A stretch of 64,000 nucleotides of DNA from NCBI RefSeq assembly GCF_003569745.1, contig NZ_AP018498.1, positions 2,269,001 to 2,333,000 of the forward strand, read 5' to 3'. How positions within the stretch are numbered: the stretch's first letter is position 1; every line of letters starts with the position of its first letter. The notes beneath the pieces were generated by a model. The model did not search any database. It was not told the origin of the DNA and was given only the letters and a program-made list of their open reading frames with translations. This document shows positions 9,838 through 19,308 of the stretch, one piece after another. The stretch comes from Altererythrobacter sp. B11. GTDB lineage: Bacteria; Pseudomonadota; Alphaproteobacteria; Sphingomonadales; Sphingomonadaceae. Both the position numbers and the translations under genes were made by a program.

Positions 9838-10248
9838 ATGTCGCTTTTCATTTTCCTGACTGTCGTTCAGGCGCTCGTCGCCGCCGCACTCGTCGGCGTC
9901 ATCCTGATGCAGCGCTCCGAAGGTGGCGGCCTGGGAATGGGCGGCGGCGGCAGCCCCGGTGGCCTTATTTCGGCGCGCGGCGCGGCCGATTTCCTTACCC
10001 GCATGACCAAGTGGCTCGCGGTGGCCTTCGTGGGCCTTTCGATCCTGATGGCGGCCGTGGCGGTCGATACCACCGGCGGTCGCGAGATCGACGATTCGCT
10101 TCAGCGGAGCGTGGGCGGTACTGCCCCGGTCGACCAGCTGGTGCCGCCGGCGCAGGGGCAGCCTGGCACGGCGGCTTCGCCGGCAGCGGAGGCCACCCCG
10201 TCACCCGCTCCGGCCAGCGACGATCCGCTCGCGGGCGTCGCGAACTAA
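9838..10248 (+). CDS. secG: Preprotein translocase subunit SecG
   Basis: 136 residues. Small membrane partner of SecYEG. Two transmembrane helices are visible: residues about 3-24 (FIFLTVVQALVAAALVGVIL) and 57-77 (WLAVAFVGLSILMAAVAVD), separated by a Gly-rich loop (QRSEGGGLGMGGGGSP) that is typical of SecG. A Pro/Ala-rich tail of about 55 residues follows, as seen in other alphaproteobacterial SecG. The ATG at 9838 gives the expected N terminus. Confidence 0.93.
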   Translation: MSLFIFLTVVQALVAAALVGVILMQRSEGGGLGMGGGGSPGGLISARGAADFLTRMTKWLAVAFVGLSILMAAVAVDTTGGREIDDSLQRSVGGTAPVDQLVPPAQGQPGTAASPAAEATPSPAPASDDPLAGVAN

Positions 10249-10271
10249 ACGTTTAAATCGGAATTGGATGA

Positions 10272-10294
10272 CCGGCCGGCCTGTTGCCGGCCGG
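10272..10294 (+). terminator. Stem-loop after secG (possible terminator)
   Basis: A perfect 9-bp stem (10272-10280 with 10286-10294) with the loop CTGTT lies 23 bases after the secG stop. No T run follows, so it may be a weak or Rho-aided terminator or a processing site before pyrG. Confidence 0.45.
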
Positions 10295-10394
10295 CTGCAT
10301 GTGCGTGGAGAAGAGACAGGTGACGAAGGCAATCGATCAGGGCTGTGCAAATAGATGCTTCGGCCGCTTGCCTCGAATCCGGTTTCACCCCTAA

Positions 10395-12041
<1,647 letters not shown>

Positions 12042-12149
12042 CACCAGCCTGTCGTTTTTTGGGAACCGTTCGCAGAAAGCGCTTGCGCACAAAGGCACAC
12101 AGACCCTAGCCGTGGGGCGACATTCTGCTGCCCTGCCTTGGGGGGACGG

Positions 12150-12173
12150 CTTCGCCCGGCGCATCGGGTGAAG
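12150..12173 (+). terminator. Stem-loop after pyrG
   Basis: A 9-bp stem with one G-T pair (CTTCGCCCG / CGGGTGAAG) and a six-base loop, 109 bases after the pyrG stop. No T run follows. A short T6 run occurs closer to the stop at about 12055. The 288-base stretch between pyrG and the Hsp20 gene otherwise shows no gene. Confidence 0.3.
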
Positions 12174-12275
12174 TATAACGGGCGGCCTGGCGAGAGCTTG
12201 TCGACATGCTTCGGCCGTCTTTTGCGACCCGGACGGCCATTGCGTGGAGACAGGTCGGCGCTTCCAAAGCGTCGA

Positions 12276-12303
12276 GGGGGCGAAGCCTTGCGGCTTCGCC
12301 CCC
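12276..12303 (-). terminator. Strong stem-loop, likely terminator of the Hsp20 gene
   Basis: A perfect 12-bp stem (12276-12287 with 12292-12303) closed by a TTGC loop, 26 bases beyond the Hsp20 stop. The convergent arrangement of pyrG and the Hsp20 gene suggests it can act in both directions. There is no long T run on either side. Confidence 0.6.
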
Positions 12304-12329
12304 GTATCATTTGCGCGAGTGAGGAGGGA

Positions 12330-12818
12330 TCAGGCCGCGTCGGCGGTGCCGTGATCCTCGCCCGCTTCGCCGTCCTTCACGACTTCCAGCTTCCGCTGGC
12401 CGCCGATCTGTACCTTCTTGGGCTTCATCGCCTCGGGCACTTCCCGCACCAGGTCGATCACCAAGAGGCCATCGGCGAGATCCGCCTTGTCCACGCGGAC
12501 GAAGTCGGCCAGCTCGAACCGGCGTTCGAAGCCGCGATTGGCGATGCCGACATGGAGCAGGTCGCCCTCGGGCTCGTCCTCGCGCCTGCGGCCCTGGATC
12601 ACCAGCAGGTTCTGCTGCGCGGTGATGTCGATATCCTCGGCGCGGAAGCCGGCCACGGCCACGGTGATGCGATATTCATCCTGCCCGCGGCGCTCGATAT
12701 TGAAGGGCGGATAATTGTCCCCGCCGCCATTGTTGCGCACCTGCTTCTCCAGCAGGTCGAACAGCCGGTCGAAACCGACGGTGGAGCGGCGATAGGGGGT
12801 GAAATCCATACGGTTCAT
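12330..12818 (-). CDS. Small heat-shock protein, Hsp20 family
   Basis: 162 residues. ATP-independent chaperone that holds unfolded proteins. It starts MNRMDFTPYRRSTVGFDRLFD, the typical opening of IbpA-like Hsp20 in alphaproteobacteria, and the alpha-crystallin domain follows (YRITVAVAGFRAEDIDI, LLHVGIANRGFERRF). The start at 12816-12818 has GGAGGA nine bases upstream. The C-terminal tail is long and lacks a clear IxI motif but contains KPKKVQI. No convincing sigma-32 site was found upstream. Confidence 0.9.
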   Translation of the reverse strand: MNRMDFTPYRRSTVGFDRLFDLLEKQVRNNGGGDNYPPFNIERRGQDEYRITVAVAGFRAEDIDITAQQNLLVIQGRRREDEPEGDLLHVGIANRGFERRFELADFVRVDKADLADGLLVIDLVREVPEAMKPKKVQIGGQRKLEVVKDGEAGEDHGTADAA

Positions 12819-12974
12819 CGAAACAAATCCTCCATTGAGCAATTTGACCTATGCCGAGCCCGCACGTGCGGCGCTCGTGCCCCGCAGCCCTTACGGCGCC
12901 GCGCGGCAATGCCTAGATATGGCAGCAAGCGGCTCTTTCAAGGAGCCCAGCAAGCTGTTCGGAAAGGAAGTTAC

Positions 12975-13238
12975 GTGGCCACTCCAAAGGTTGAAATCTA
13001 TACCAAGTTCTATTGCGGCTATTGTCAGCGCGCCAAGAGCCTGCTGAATTCTAAGGGCGTCGAATTCACGGAATACGACGTCACCATGGGCGGCCCGGAC
13101 AAGGACAAGATGATGGAGCGCAAGCCCGGAGCGAGCACCGTTCCGCAGATCTTCATCGACGACAAGCCGATCGGTGGCAGCGACGAACTCGCCGCGCTCG
13201 ACCGCGAGGGCAAGCTGGACGCGCTGCTCGGCCTGTGA
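12975..13238 (+). CDS. grxC: Glutaredoxin 3
   Basis: 87 residues. Reduces disulfides and glutathione-mixed disulfides with glutathione. Active site CGYC (Cys14, Cys17) in FYCGYCQRAK; the TVPQIFI cis-proline loop and GGSDEL glutathione-binding motif are in place. The start is GTG, with GGAAAGGAAG just upstream; no ATG fits the family length. Its stop overlaps the next start (GTGA). Confidence 0.95.
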   Translation: MATPKVEIYTKFYCGYCQRAKSLLNSKGVEFTEYDVTMGGPDKDKMMERKPGASTVPQIFIDDKPIGGSDELAALDREGKLDALLGL

Positions 13239-14071
13239 CGTGGGCCGCGCCCACCCGCATCGCCGTCTTGCAGATGACGAGCGGGATCGATCCGCAGGAG
13301 AATGCCCGCACGCTGGTGGCCGCCGTCGAGCAGGCTGCGGCGGGCGGCGCGGCCATGCTCTTCACGCCGGAAATGTCGGGCCTGCTCGATCGCGACCGAG
13401 CCCGCGCCGCCGCACATATTGTGCCGGAGGAAAGCAATCCGGTGCTTGCGGCGGTGTGCCGGGCGGCAGCGGAGCACGGGGTCTGGGTGGCGCTGGGTTC
13501 GCTTGCCGTCCAGCGCGGGGACGGTCGCTGGGCCAACCGTTCGCTGCTGGTCGACGCCAGGGGCCAAATCGCCGCACGCTATGACAAGATCCACATGTTC
13601 GACGTACAGCTTGCGAATGGCGAGAGCTGGCGCGAATCCGCTACCTATCAGCCGGGCGAGGAGGTGGTGATCGCCGATAGCCCCGCAGGCCGCTTGGGGC
13701 TCGCGGTGTGCTACGACATCCGCTTCCCAGCGTTCTTTTCAGCGCTCGGCGCAGGCGGTTGCGACCTCATTGCCATCCCGGCTGCCTTCACGGTGCCCAC
13801 CGGCACCGCTCACTGGCACCTGCTGCAGCGCGCCCGCGCCGTGGAAGCGAGCGCCTATGTCGTGGCCGCCGCCCAGGTGGGGCATCACGCCGACGGGCGC
13901 GACACCTACGGCCATTCGCTCGTTGTCGATCCCTGGGGCGAGGTGCTGCTCGATCTGGGTGGAGAAAAGCCGGGGCTGGGCTTTGCCGAAATCGACCCGG
14001 CGCGCATTGCAGACATTCGCGCCCAGCTGCCGAGCCTTGCCAATCGCCGCGACATTACTACAGCCGCGTGA
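13235..14071 (+). CDS. Carbon-nitrogen hydrolase (Nit / deaminated-glutathione amidase-like)
   Basis: 278 residues, nitrilase superfamily. The catalytic triad is visible: Glu46 (FTPEM), Lys118 (YDKIHMFD) and Cys159 (VCYDIRFP). The sequence around it matches the Nit1/YbeM branch, whose members hydrolyse deaminated glutathione, a repair reaction. The neighbouring glutaredoxin gene fits that role, but substrate choice is inference. Start GTG overlaps the grxC stop by four bases, so the genes are coupled. Confidence 0.88.
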   Translation: MTWAAPTRIAVLQMTSGIDPQENARTLVAAVEQAAAGGAAMLFTPEMSGLLDRDRARAAAHIVPEESNPVLAAVCRAAAEHGVWVALGSLAVQRGDGRWANRSLLVDARGQIAARYDKIHMFDVQLANGESWRESATYQPGEEVVIADSPAGRLGLAVCYDIRFPAFFSALGAGGCDLIAIPAAFTVPTGTAHWHLLQRARAVEASAYVVAAAQVGHHADGRDTYGHSLVVDPWGEVLLDLGGEKPGLGFAEIDPARIADIRAQLPSLANRRDITTAA

Positions 14072-14073
14072 CG

Positions 14074-14565
14074 ATGATCGTTTACGACCTTGTATGCGCA
14101 GCGGGCCACCGCTTCGAAGGCTGGTTCGGCTCCTCTGCCGATTACGCCGCGCAGCATGATGGCGGCCTGCTTAGCTGTCCGCATTGCGGATCGGCTGAGG
14201 TGGGCAAGGCTCCCATGGCCGCGGCGGTGCCGAAAAAGGGCAACCAGCTGCCGGCTCCGCATCGTGCACGGACGGGAAACCATCCGGCCGAAGGAGAAAG
14301 CCAGGCGCTCTCCGCCGGGCCGCTGCCGCCCGCAGTCGCCAAGGCGCTGCAGCAACTGGCCGAAGCGCAGTGCAAGGCGCTGGAGAGCTCCACCTGGGTG
14401 GGCGATCGTTTTGCGGAGCAGTCCCGGGCGATGCATTACGGTGAGCGCGACGCGGAGGCGATCCATGGCCGCGCCACGGTCGCCGACGCCAAGGCGCTGC
14501 TGGAAGAGGGCATCCAGATCGCGCCCTTGCCGTTTCCGGTGCTGCCGCCAGACGAACTCAACTGA
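14074..14565 (+). CDS. DUF1178 family protein
   Basis: 163 residues, function unknown. It opens MIVYDLVCAAGHRFEGWF and carries CPHCGS at about residues 33-38, a CxxC that probably binds zinc together with an upstream Cys. The C-terminal half (VGDRFAEQSRAMHYGE and ALLEEGI) is the typical DUF1178 end. A GTG two codons earlier overlaps the nitrilase stop and could be the true, coupled start. The order grxC-nitrilase-DUF1178 is a recurring alphaproteobacterial unit. Confidence 0.88.
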   Translation: MIVYDLVCAAGHRFEGWFGSSADYAAQHDGGLLSCPHCGSAEVGKAPMAAAVPKKGNQLPAPHRARTGNHPAEGESQALSAGPLPPAVAKALQQLAEAQCKALESSTWVGDRFAEQSRAMHYGERDAEAIHGRATVADAKALLEEGIQIAPLPFPVLPPDELN

Positions 14566-14606
14566 TTGCCTTGCCCCGCCGCCTCCCCTAAATGCACACC
14601 CTGTGT

Positions 14607-14683
14607 GCGCCCGTAGCTCAGCAGGATAGAGCATCGGATTCCTAATCCGGGGGCCACAGGTTCGAATCCTGTCGGGCGCACCA
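14607..14683 (+). tRNA. tRNA-Arg (anticodon CCT)
   Basis: 77 bases including an encoded CCA. The acceptor arms GCGCCCG and CGGGCGC pair fully, the T loop reads TTCGAAT, and the anticodon CCT is at 14641-14643 in the loop TTCCTAA. It reads AGG codons. The region downstream, up to about 27 kb, is rich in accessory genes. Confidence 0.95.
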
Positions 14684-14812
14684 AATTCCGCCGATTCCCC
14701 CATTTCGGAGTGCCCCGTGAACAATGCCTTCAGGCGTCGAAACGACGGCATTTGACGGCAACAAAGTTCAAATGGTTTTCGGTCGAAAAGGCGCGCGCTT
14801 CTCCGACGATTC

Positions 14813-15529
14813 TCACCAGGGAACGTTGCGCCCCTCGCGGTCGAGATACTGAAGGCCGGGCTTTCCCTGCTGCGCGAGAAGCGTGGTGACGATCTGCGGC
14901 ACGGTCTCCTCCATCCCGAAAGGCGCATCGGGACCGCCGAGTCCGGTGCGAATCCAGCCGGGAGCCATGAGCACTAGTGCGCGGGGATCGTCGGCATGGC
15001 GAGCCGCATAGCTGCGCATATACTGGTTCAGCGCAGCTTTGGACCCACGATAAACCTCATGACCGCCGTTCGTGTTGTTGGAAATGCTGCCTTGTCCCGA
15101 TGACATGACACCGATCAGACCGGCCGGCGCAACGCGATCCTGCATGCCTTCGACCACCCGCATGGGGCTGAGCGCATTCGTGACCATCACGCGGATGAAC
15201 TCTTCCGTCAAAACCTCTGCGATGGTCTCGTCCTGATTGTCGTTCGCCGTGCCGGCGTTGACGAACAGGATGTCGATGCCCGGCCCCTCCAGCCGATCGC
15301 GTAACGCCGCGATCTGCTCCGGCTCGGTCACATCGAGCTGCTCGATTTTGACGTAATCCGGATGCGCGTCGGCAAGCTCGTGCAGCGAGGTGCGATCGGG
15401 GCCGCGCACCGTCCCGATGACATGCCAGCCGCGCTTGAAGAATTCCGCCGCCATCGCGTGTCCGAGGCCGCGCGAGGCGCCGACGATGAGGATGGTGCCA
15501 GTGGTTTCGTTGTCATGTTTTGAGGTCAT
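14813..15529 (-). CDS. Short-chain dehydrogenase/reductase
   Basis: 238 residues, classical SDR fold. The NAD(P)-binding motif is VGASRGLGHAMA at about residues 17-28, NAG follows at LFVNAGTAN, Ser in SSGQGS and the YxxxK catalytic pair in YRGSKAALN. The substrate is not known. The start at 15527-15529 was chosen by family fit; a start 12 codons upstream would run toward the LysR operator. It is divergent from a LysR-type regulator at 15660, which probably controls it. Confidence 0.85.
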   Translation of the reverse strand: MTSKHDNETTGTILIVGASRGLGHAMAAEFFKRGWHVIGTVRGPDRTSLHELADAHPDYVKIEQLDVTEPEQIAALRDRLEGPGIDILFVNAGTANDNQDETIAEVLTEEFIRVMVTNALSPMRVVEGMQDRVAPAGLIGVMSSGQGSISNNTNGGHEVYRGSKAALNQYMRSYAARHADDPRALVLMAPGWIRTGLGGPDAPFGMEETVPQIVTTLLAQQGKPGLQYLDREGRNVPW

Positions 15530-15610
15530 GGTTCCGCCTTTTCTTTTGATGTCGGCAACAATCATCCTCGCCGCTCATCGGATGCACCAGACGCACAGGA
15601 TACAAACTAT

Positions 15611-15634
15611 TGCTGCATAAGACGCTATGCAGCA
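15611..15634. promoter_or_regulatory. Perfect 9-bp inverted repeat, likely LysR operator
   Basis: TGCTGCATA at 15611-15619 and its exact complement TATGCAGCA at 15626-15634 are separated by six bases. The repeat lies between the divergent SDR and LysR genes, 26 bases before the LysR start. Such dyads with a T-N11-A core are typical LysR recognition sites. Confidence 0.65.
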
Positions 15635-15659
15635 CTGCAGGGTCGACTAGAATGTGCCG

Positions 15660-16565
15660 ATGGATACCATCGACCTCAATCTCTTGCCGGCACTGGACGC
15701 GCTTCTGGCTGAAGGCAGCGTCACGGCAGCGGCGCGGCGCCTTGGGCTCAGCGCGTCCGCCATGAGCCGGACTCTGGCCCGGCTGCGTGCAGCAACCGGC
15801 GATCCCCTGCTCGTGAGGGCAGGCCGTGGGCTGGTGCCAACGCCGCGTGCCCTGGCGCTGCGCGAGCGCGTTCATACGCTGGCGCGGGACGTGCGGGACG
15901 TTCTTAGCCCGCAGGAGGGCGCTCTCGATCTTGCCACGCTGGAGCGGACCTTCACGATCCGCGCCAATGAAGGCTTCATCGCCTTGTTTTCTGCTCCCCT
16001 GGTCGCCGCCGTGAGCGCGGCCGCCCCAAGCGCGCGCCTGCGCTTCGTAGCAAAGCCCGTCAAAGAGGCCGGTCCGCTCCGGGACGGAGCGATCGACCTT
16101 GAGATCGGCGTGCTCGGCGACTTCGCTCCGGAGGTGCGAACGCATCTTCTGTTCCGCGACCGGTTCGTCGGCGTTGTCCGCGACGGGCATCCGCTCCTGT
16201 CAGCACCGATGACGGAGGAGCGCTATGCTGTCGCCCGGCACGTCGTCGTATCTCGCAACGGGCGATTCAGGGGGCCGGTTGACGCCGCGCTGGAAGCACG
16301 GGGCCTGACCCGCGCGATCGTCGCCGTGGTGCCGGGCTTCCCGGATGCCTTGCGGATTGCGCGCCATTCCGATCTCGTCGCCCTGGTGACGCAATCAAGT
16401 TTGTCTGACCCACGGTTCGCGGATGGCCTCACCAGCTTCGCACTGCCGGTCGCAACACCGGAAATCGGGGTCAGCGCACTATGGCATCCACGCATGGAGG
16501 TGGATCCCACCCATCGCTGGCTGCGCGATATCGTTATAACAGCGTGCCGTCCGCATCGCGACTGA
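15660..16565 (+). CDS. LysR-family transcriptional regulator
   Basis: 301 residues. The N-terminal helix-turn-helix is clear (SVTAAARRLGLSASAMSRTL, about residues 19-38, followed by LRAATGDPLLVRAGRGLVPT), then a periplasmic-binding-like effector domain. A GTG two codons upstream (15654) is an alternative start. It is divergent from the SDR gene with a strong dyad between them, so it probably regulates that gene and itself. The inducer cannot be told. Confidence 0.9.
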   Translation: MDTIDLNLLPALDALLAEGSVTAAARRLGLSASAMSRTLARLRAATGDPLLVRAGRGLVPTPRALALRERVHTLARDVRDVLSPQEGALDLATLERTFTIRANEGFIALFSAPLVAAVSAAAPSARLRFVAKPVKEAGPLRDGAIDLEIGVLGDFAPEVRTHLLFRDRFVGVVRDGHPLLSAPMTEERYAVARHVVVSRNGRFRGPVDAALEARGLTRAIVAVVPGFPDALRIARHSDLVALVTQSSLSDPRFADGLTSFALPVATPEIGVSALWHPRMEVDPTHRWLRDIVITACRPHRD

Positions 16566-16878
16566 GTCAAAGGAGGGCTATGGCGTAGACATAGCTCTCA
16601 TCCTCACCCGGTGCGGTGCACCATTCTTTCAAGCACTTGGCGAAGACGCAGCGAAGCGGTTCGCAGCCGCTTGGAAACTTCGCGAATCTTCCCGGCCCCC
16701 GGCAACCGGCTGAGGGCGTGTGCCTCTCCTGGATCGGATGCGCTGACCGGATATACGCTCATCGGGTTCCGGCATCAGAATGTCGTGCAATTACCAGCGA
16801 GACGACGTTGTTTTCGCGTGTTCTGGATGTGTTGGCGTTGGTTGAACGTTTACGTTTTTGACCCACTATCCGACTGTC
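16566..16878. other. Intergenic region, no gene seen
   Basis: 313 bases between the LysR gene and the GGDEF-EAL gene. Frames here have no recognisable protein and no good start. Base composition drops toward the 3' end (TTGGTTGAACGTTTACG at about 16838-16854), where the promoter of the next gene probably lies. No stem-loop with a T run was found. Confidence 0.4.
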
Positions 16879-19209
16879 ATGCTTCAGTTTTCATCCTTGA
16901 AGAGTGCAGGACCGAGGCAACGGTTCATAGCTTTCGTAGCATTGCCCGGGATCGGCTTCGCGGTCGCGCTCGTGCTGTTCGGCCTCTGGAGCCTGTGGAT
17001 CACTGCAGAACGAAGCGATCTGGCCACACGCGATCGACAGGTGCGCGACGTCCATCTCGCCATCGGCGCGACGCTGGATGAACTGACGCAAAGTCAGGCG
17101 GGCGTGGCGATTTGGGATCCAGCCGTAGCGGAGCTCGAGAAGCCGAAGCCAGATCTCGATTGGCTCGATCAAAATGTCGGCGCGTGGCTGAACTATGTCT
17201 TCAACCATGAGCTGGATCTGATCCTAGATGGCACGGGCCGCCCGGTCTATGCCATGGAAAAGGGAGTGCGGGTGCGACCGGACACCTTCGACCGCATCGA
17301 GCCTGAATTGCGCCCGTTGCTGGACGGGGTCCGCGGCCTCAGCCGCATGCCCGCCAACCCGCATGAACGCCTGCCCAACCAGCCGCTTCATCCCGATAGC
17401 AGCGTCCGGACGTCTCCTGCGGCGCTTCACGCGACCGACCTTGTCATGCTCGACGGCGAGGCCGCCGCCGTGAGCGTCATGCGCATGGTGCCCGATTCCC
17501 GGGCATCCACGACCGCGCCCGGATCGGAGCCGCTGCTCATCAGCGTTCGCTATCTCAATTCCAGCCTCATGCGCGAATTGCAGCGCGTGCGCGGGATCGT
17601 GGGCGCGCGCGTCACCCGATCACCGGCGGTTGGCGGTTCCGGCGAATACAGCGTGCCGCTTTCCTCATTTCGGGGCCAGCGCATCGGCTATTTCACCTGG
17701 CGCCCGGAGATGCCCGGCAAGGCAATCCTGGGATCGGTGCTGCTCCAAGGCGGCGGCGCGCTCGCCGCGCTGCTGGTGCTGCTGGCGGGCCTGATCTTTC
17801 GCATTGGCAAGCTGATGTCGAGGGACGCGAGATCGATCGCGGTGCTGGAGGAAGCGCGTCTGGAACTGCAGGCGAAGGAGGCACAGGCACAGTATCTCGC
17901 AAACCATGATCCGCTTACCGGGCTGCCGAACCGCGCATTGTTCGGCAGGTTCGTGGAAGAAGCGATTGCAGGCATGGGCGAGCAATGGCTGGTCGGAGTG
18001 ATGCTGATCGACCTGGATCGCTTCAAGAACGTCAACGATACGCTGGGCCATCTTGCAGGCGACAGGCTGATTCAGAGCGCTGCCGTCAGGCTCGCCGATT
18101 GCGTCGGAGACCGTGGCATCGTGGCACGTCTGGGCGGTGACGAATTTGCGATGTGCCTCGCGGACTGCAGCACTACCAGCCAAATCATCCAGGTGGCCAA
18201 ACGGGTTCTGGGGGAACTGCAGGCCCAACATTACATCGCGGGATCCTCTTTGCGGGTGAGCGGCAGCATAGGGATCTCAGTATGCGAGGGGCGGGGGACC
18301 GACAGGGCGGAGCTGCTTCGCAAGGCCGACATTGCCATGTATCGGGCCAAGGAGACCGGGGGCAATACATATCGCTTCTTCAGCCCTGAAATGGATGAAA
18401 GCATCGCGAGCCGACAGGTTATCGAACGCGATTTGAGGCTGGCGCTTCAAACCGGCGATCAGTTGTTCGTGGCCTATCAGCCCAAACTCGAAGCGTCCTC
18501 CGGACGTATCATCGGACTTGAGGCATTGGTACGCTGGCGGCATCCGGCCCGCGGCGAGCTGGCGCCGGACGTGTTTATCCCGGTGGCGGAGGAATGCGGC
18601 CTTATCGCTGCGGTCGGTGAGTGGGTACTGGGCGAAGCCTGCAGGGTTGCGAAGCGCTGGCCAAGCTTGTCGGTCGCCGTGAACGTCTCGCCTGCCCAGT
18701 TCCGGTCGCCGGGACTGGCGGCATCGATCCGTTCGATCGTGCGCGGCGCCCGCGTGAGGCCGCAGCAGATCGAGCTGGAGGTCACGGAAAGCATCTTGCT
18801 CGAGGATGACACCGTGCTCCAGGCGGCCTTGAAGGAGCTACGGTCGGCGAAGTTCCGCATCGCGTTGGACGACTTCGGCACCGGCTATTCCAGCCTGAGC
18901 TATCTGAAAAAGTTCAATGTCGATAGCATCAAGATCGACAAGGGCTTTGTGAAACGCCTGGGCCAGGATCCCGAGGCGATCGCCATCGTACAGGCGGTCA
19001 TCGCCCTGGGGCATGCGATGTCGCTTTCGGTAACCGCCGAAGGCGTGGAAACCGAGGAACAACGGTGCCTGCTCCGAGCTGCAGGGTGCAACGAGCTTCA
19101 AGGCTTTCTTTTTTCAAAGCCAGTGGTCGAAAGCGAACTGGCAACGCTGATCAACGATGCGCGTAATCCCACATGGCCGAGTGATTCTGCAGAGCCTGTG
19201 TCGGCCTAG
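16879..19209 (+). CDS. CHASE4-GGDEF-EAL cyclic-di-GMP enzyme
   Basis: 776 residues. Order: transmembrane helix (about 18-38), periplasmic CHASE4-like sensor (to about 285), second helix (about 290-310), GGDEF domain and EAL domain. GGDEF is intact at residues 419-423 (ARLGGDEFA), so diguanylate cyclase activity is possible; no RxxD inhibitory site stands at the usual distance before it. The phosphodiesterase domain keeps EAL (548-550), VNVSP, ELEVTES, DDFGTGYSS, KIDKGF and EGVET, so it also looks active. Start ATG at 16879; a TTG seven codons upstream is also in frame. No partner gene adjoins. Confidence 0.92.
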   Translation: MLQFSSLKSAGPRQRFIAFVALPGIGFAVALVLFGLWSLWITAERSDLATRDRQVRDVHLAIGATLDELTQSQAGVAIWDPAVAELEKPKPDLDWLDQNVGAWLNYVFNHELDLILDGTGRPVYAMEKGVRVRPDTFDRIEPELRPLLDGVRGLSRMPANPHERLPNQPLHPDSSVRTSPAALHATDLVMLDGEAAAVSVMRMVPDSRASTTAPGSEPLLISVRYLNSSLMRELQRVRGIVGARVTRSPAVGGSGEYSVPLSSFRGQRIGYFTWRPEMPGKAILGSVLLQGGGALAALLVLLAGLIFRIGKLMSRDARSIAVLEEARLELQAKEAQAQYLANHDPLTGLPNRALFGRFVEEAIAGMGEQWLVGVMLIDLDRFKNVNDTLGHLAGDRLIQSAAVRLADCVGDRGIVARLGGDEFAMCLADCSTTSQIIQVAKRVLGELQAQHYIAGSSLRVSGSIGISVCEGRGTDRAELLRKADIAMYRAKETGGNTYRFFSPEMDESIASRQVIERDLRLALQTGDQLFVAYQPKLEASSGRIIGLEALVRWRHPARGELAPDVFIPVAEECGLIAAVGEWVLGEACRVAKRWPSLSVAVNVSPAQFRSPGLAASIRSIVRGARVRPQQIELEVTESILLEDDTVLQAALKELRSAKFRIALDDFGTGYSSLSYLKKFNVDSIKIDKGFVKRLGQDPEAIAIVQAVIALGHAMSLSVTAEGVETEEQRCLLRAAGCNELQGFLFSKPVVESELATLINDARNPTWPSDSAEPVSA

Positions 19210-19308
19210 CATGTCGCCCGCAGCACCGGGGTCACGCCAAACGCTATCCGAGCGGTCTTATCCTATCGGGGCAGAAGCCTTCATGGTGATGCGAGGGTCG
19301 GCGGACAC

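Noticed and set aside
12842-12974. Sigma-32 promoter for the Hsp20 gene
   Set aside because: CTTG occurs on the minus strand but no CYTATNT-like -10 stands at a suitable distance.
14684-14812. Integrase remnant or attachment site just after tRNA-Arg
   Set aside because: No integrase-like peptide is seen in any frame, and no second copy of the tRNA 3' end was found further on.
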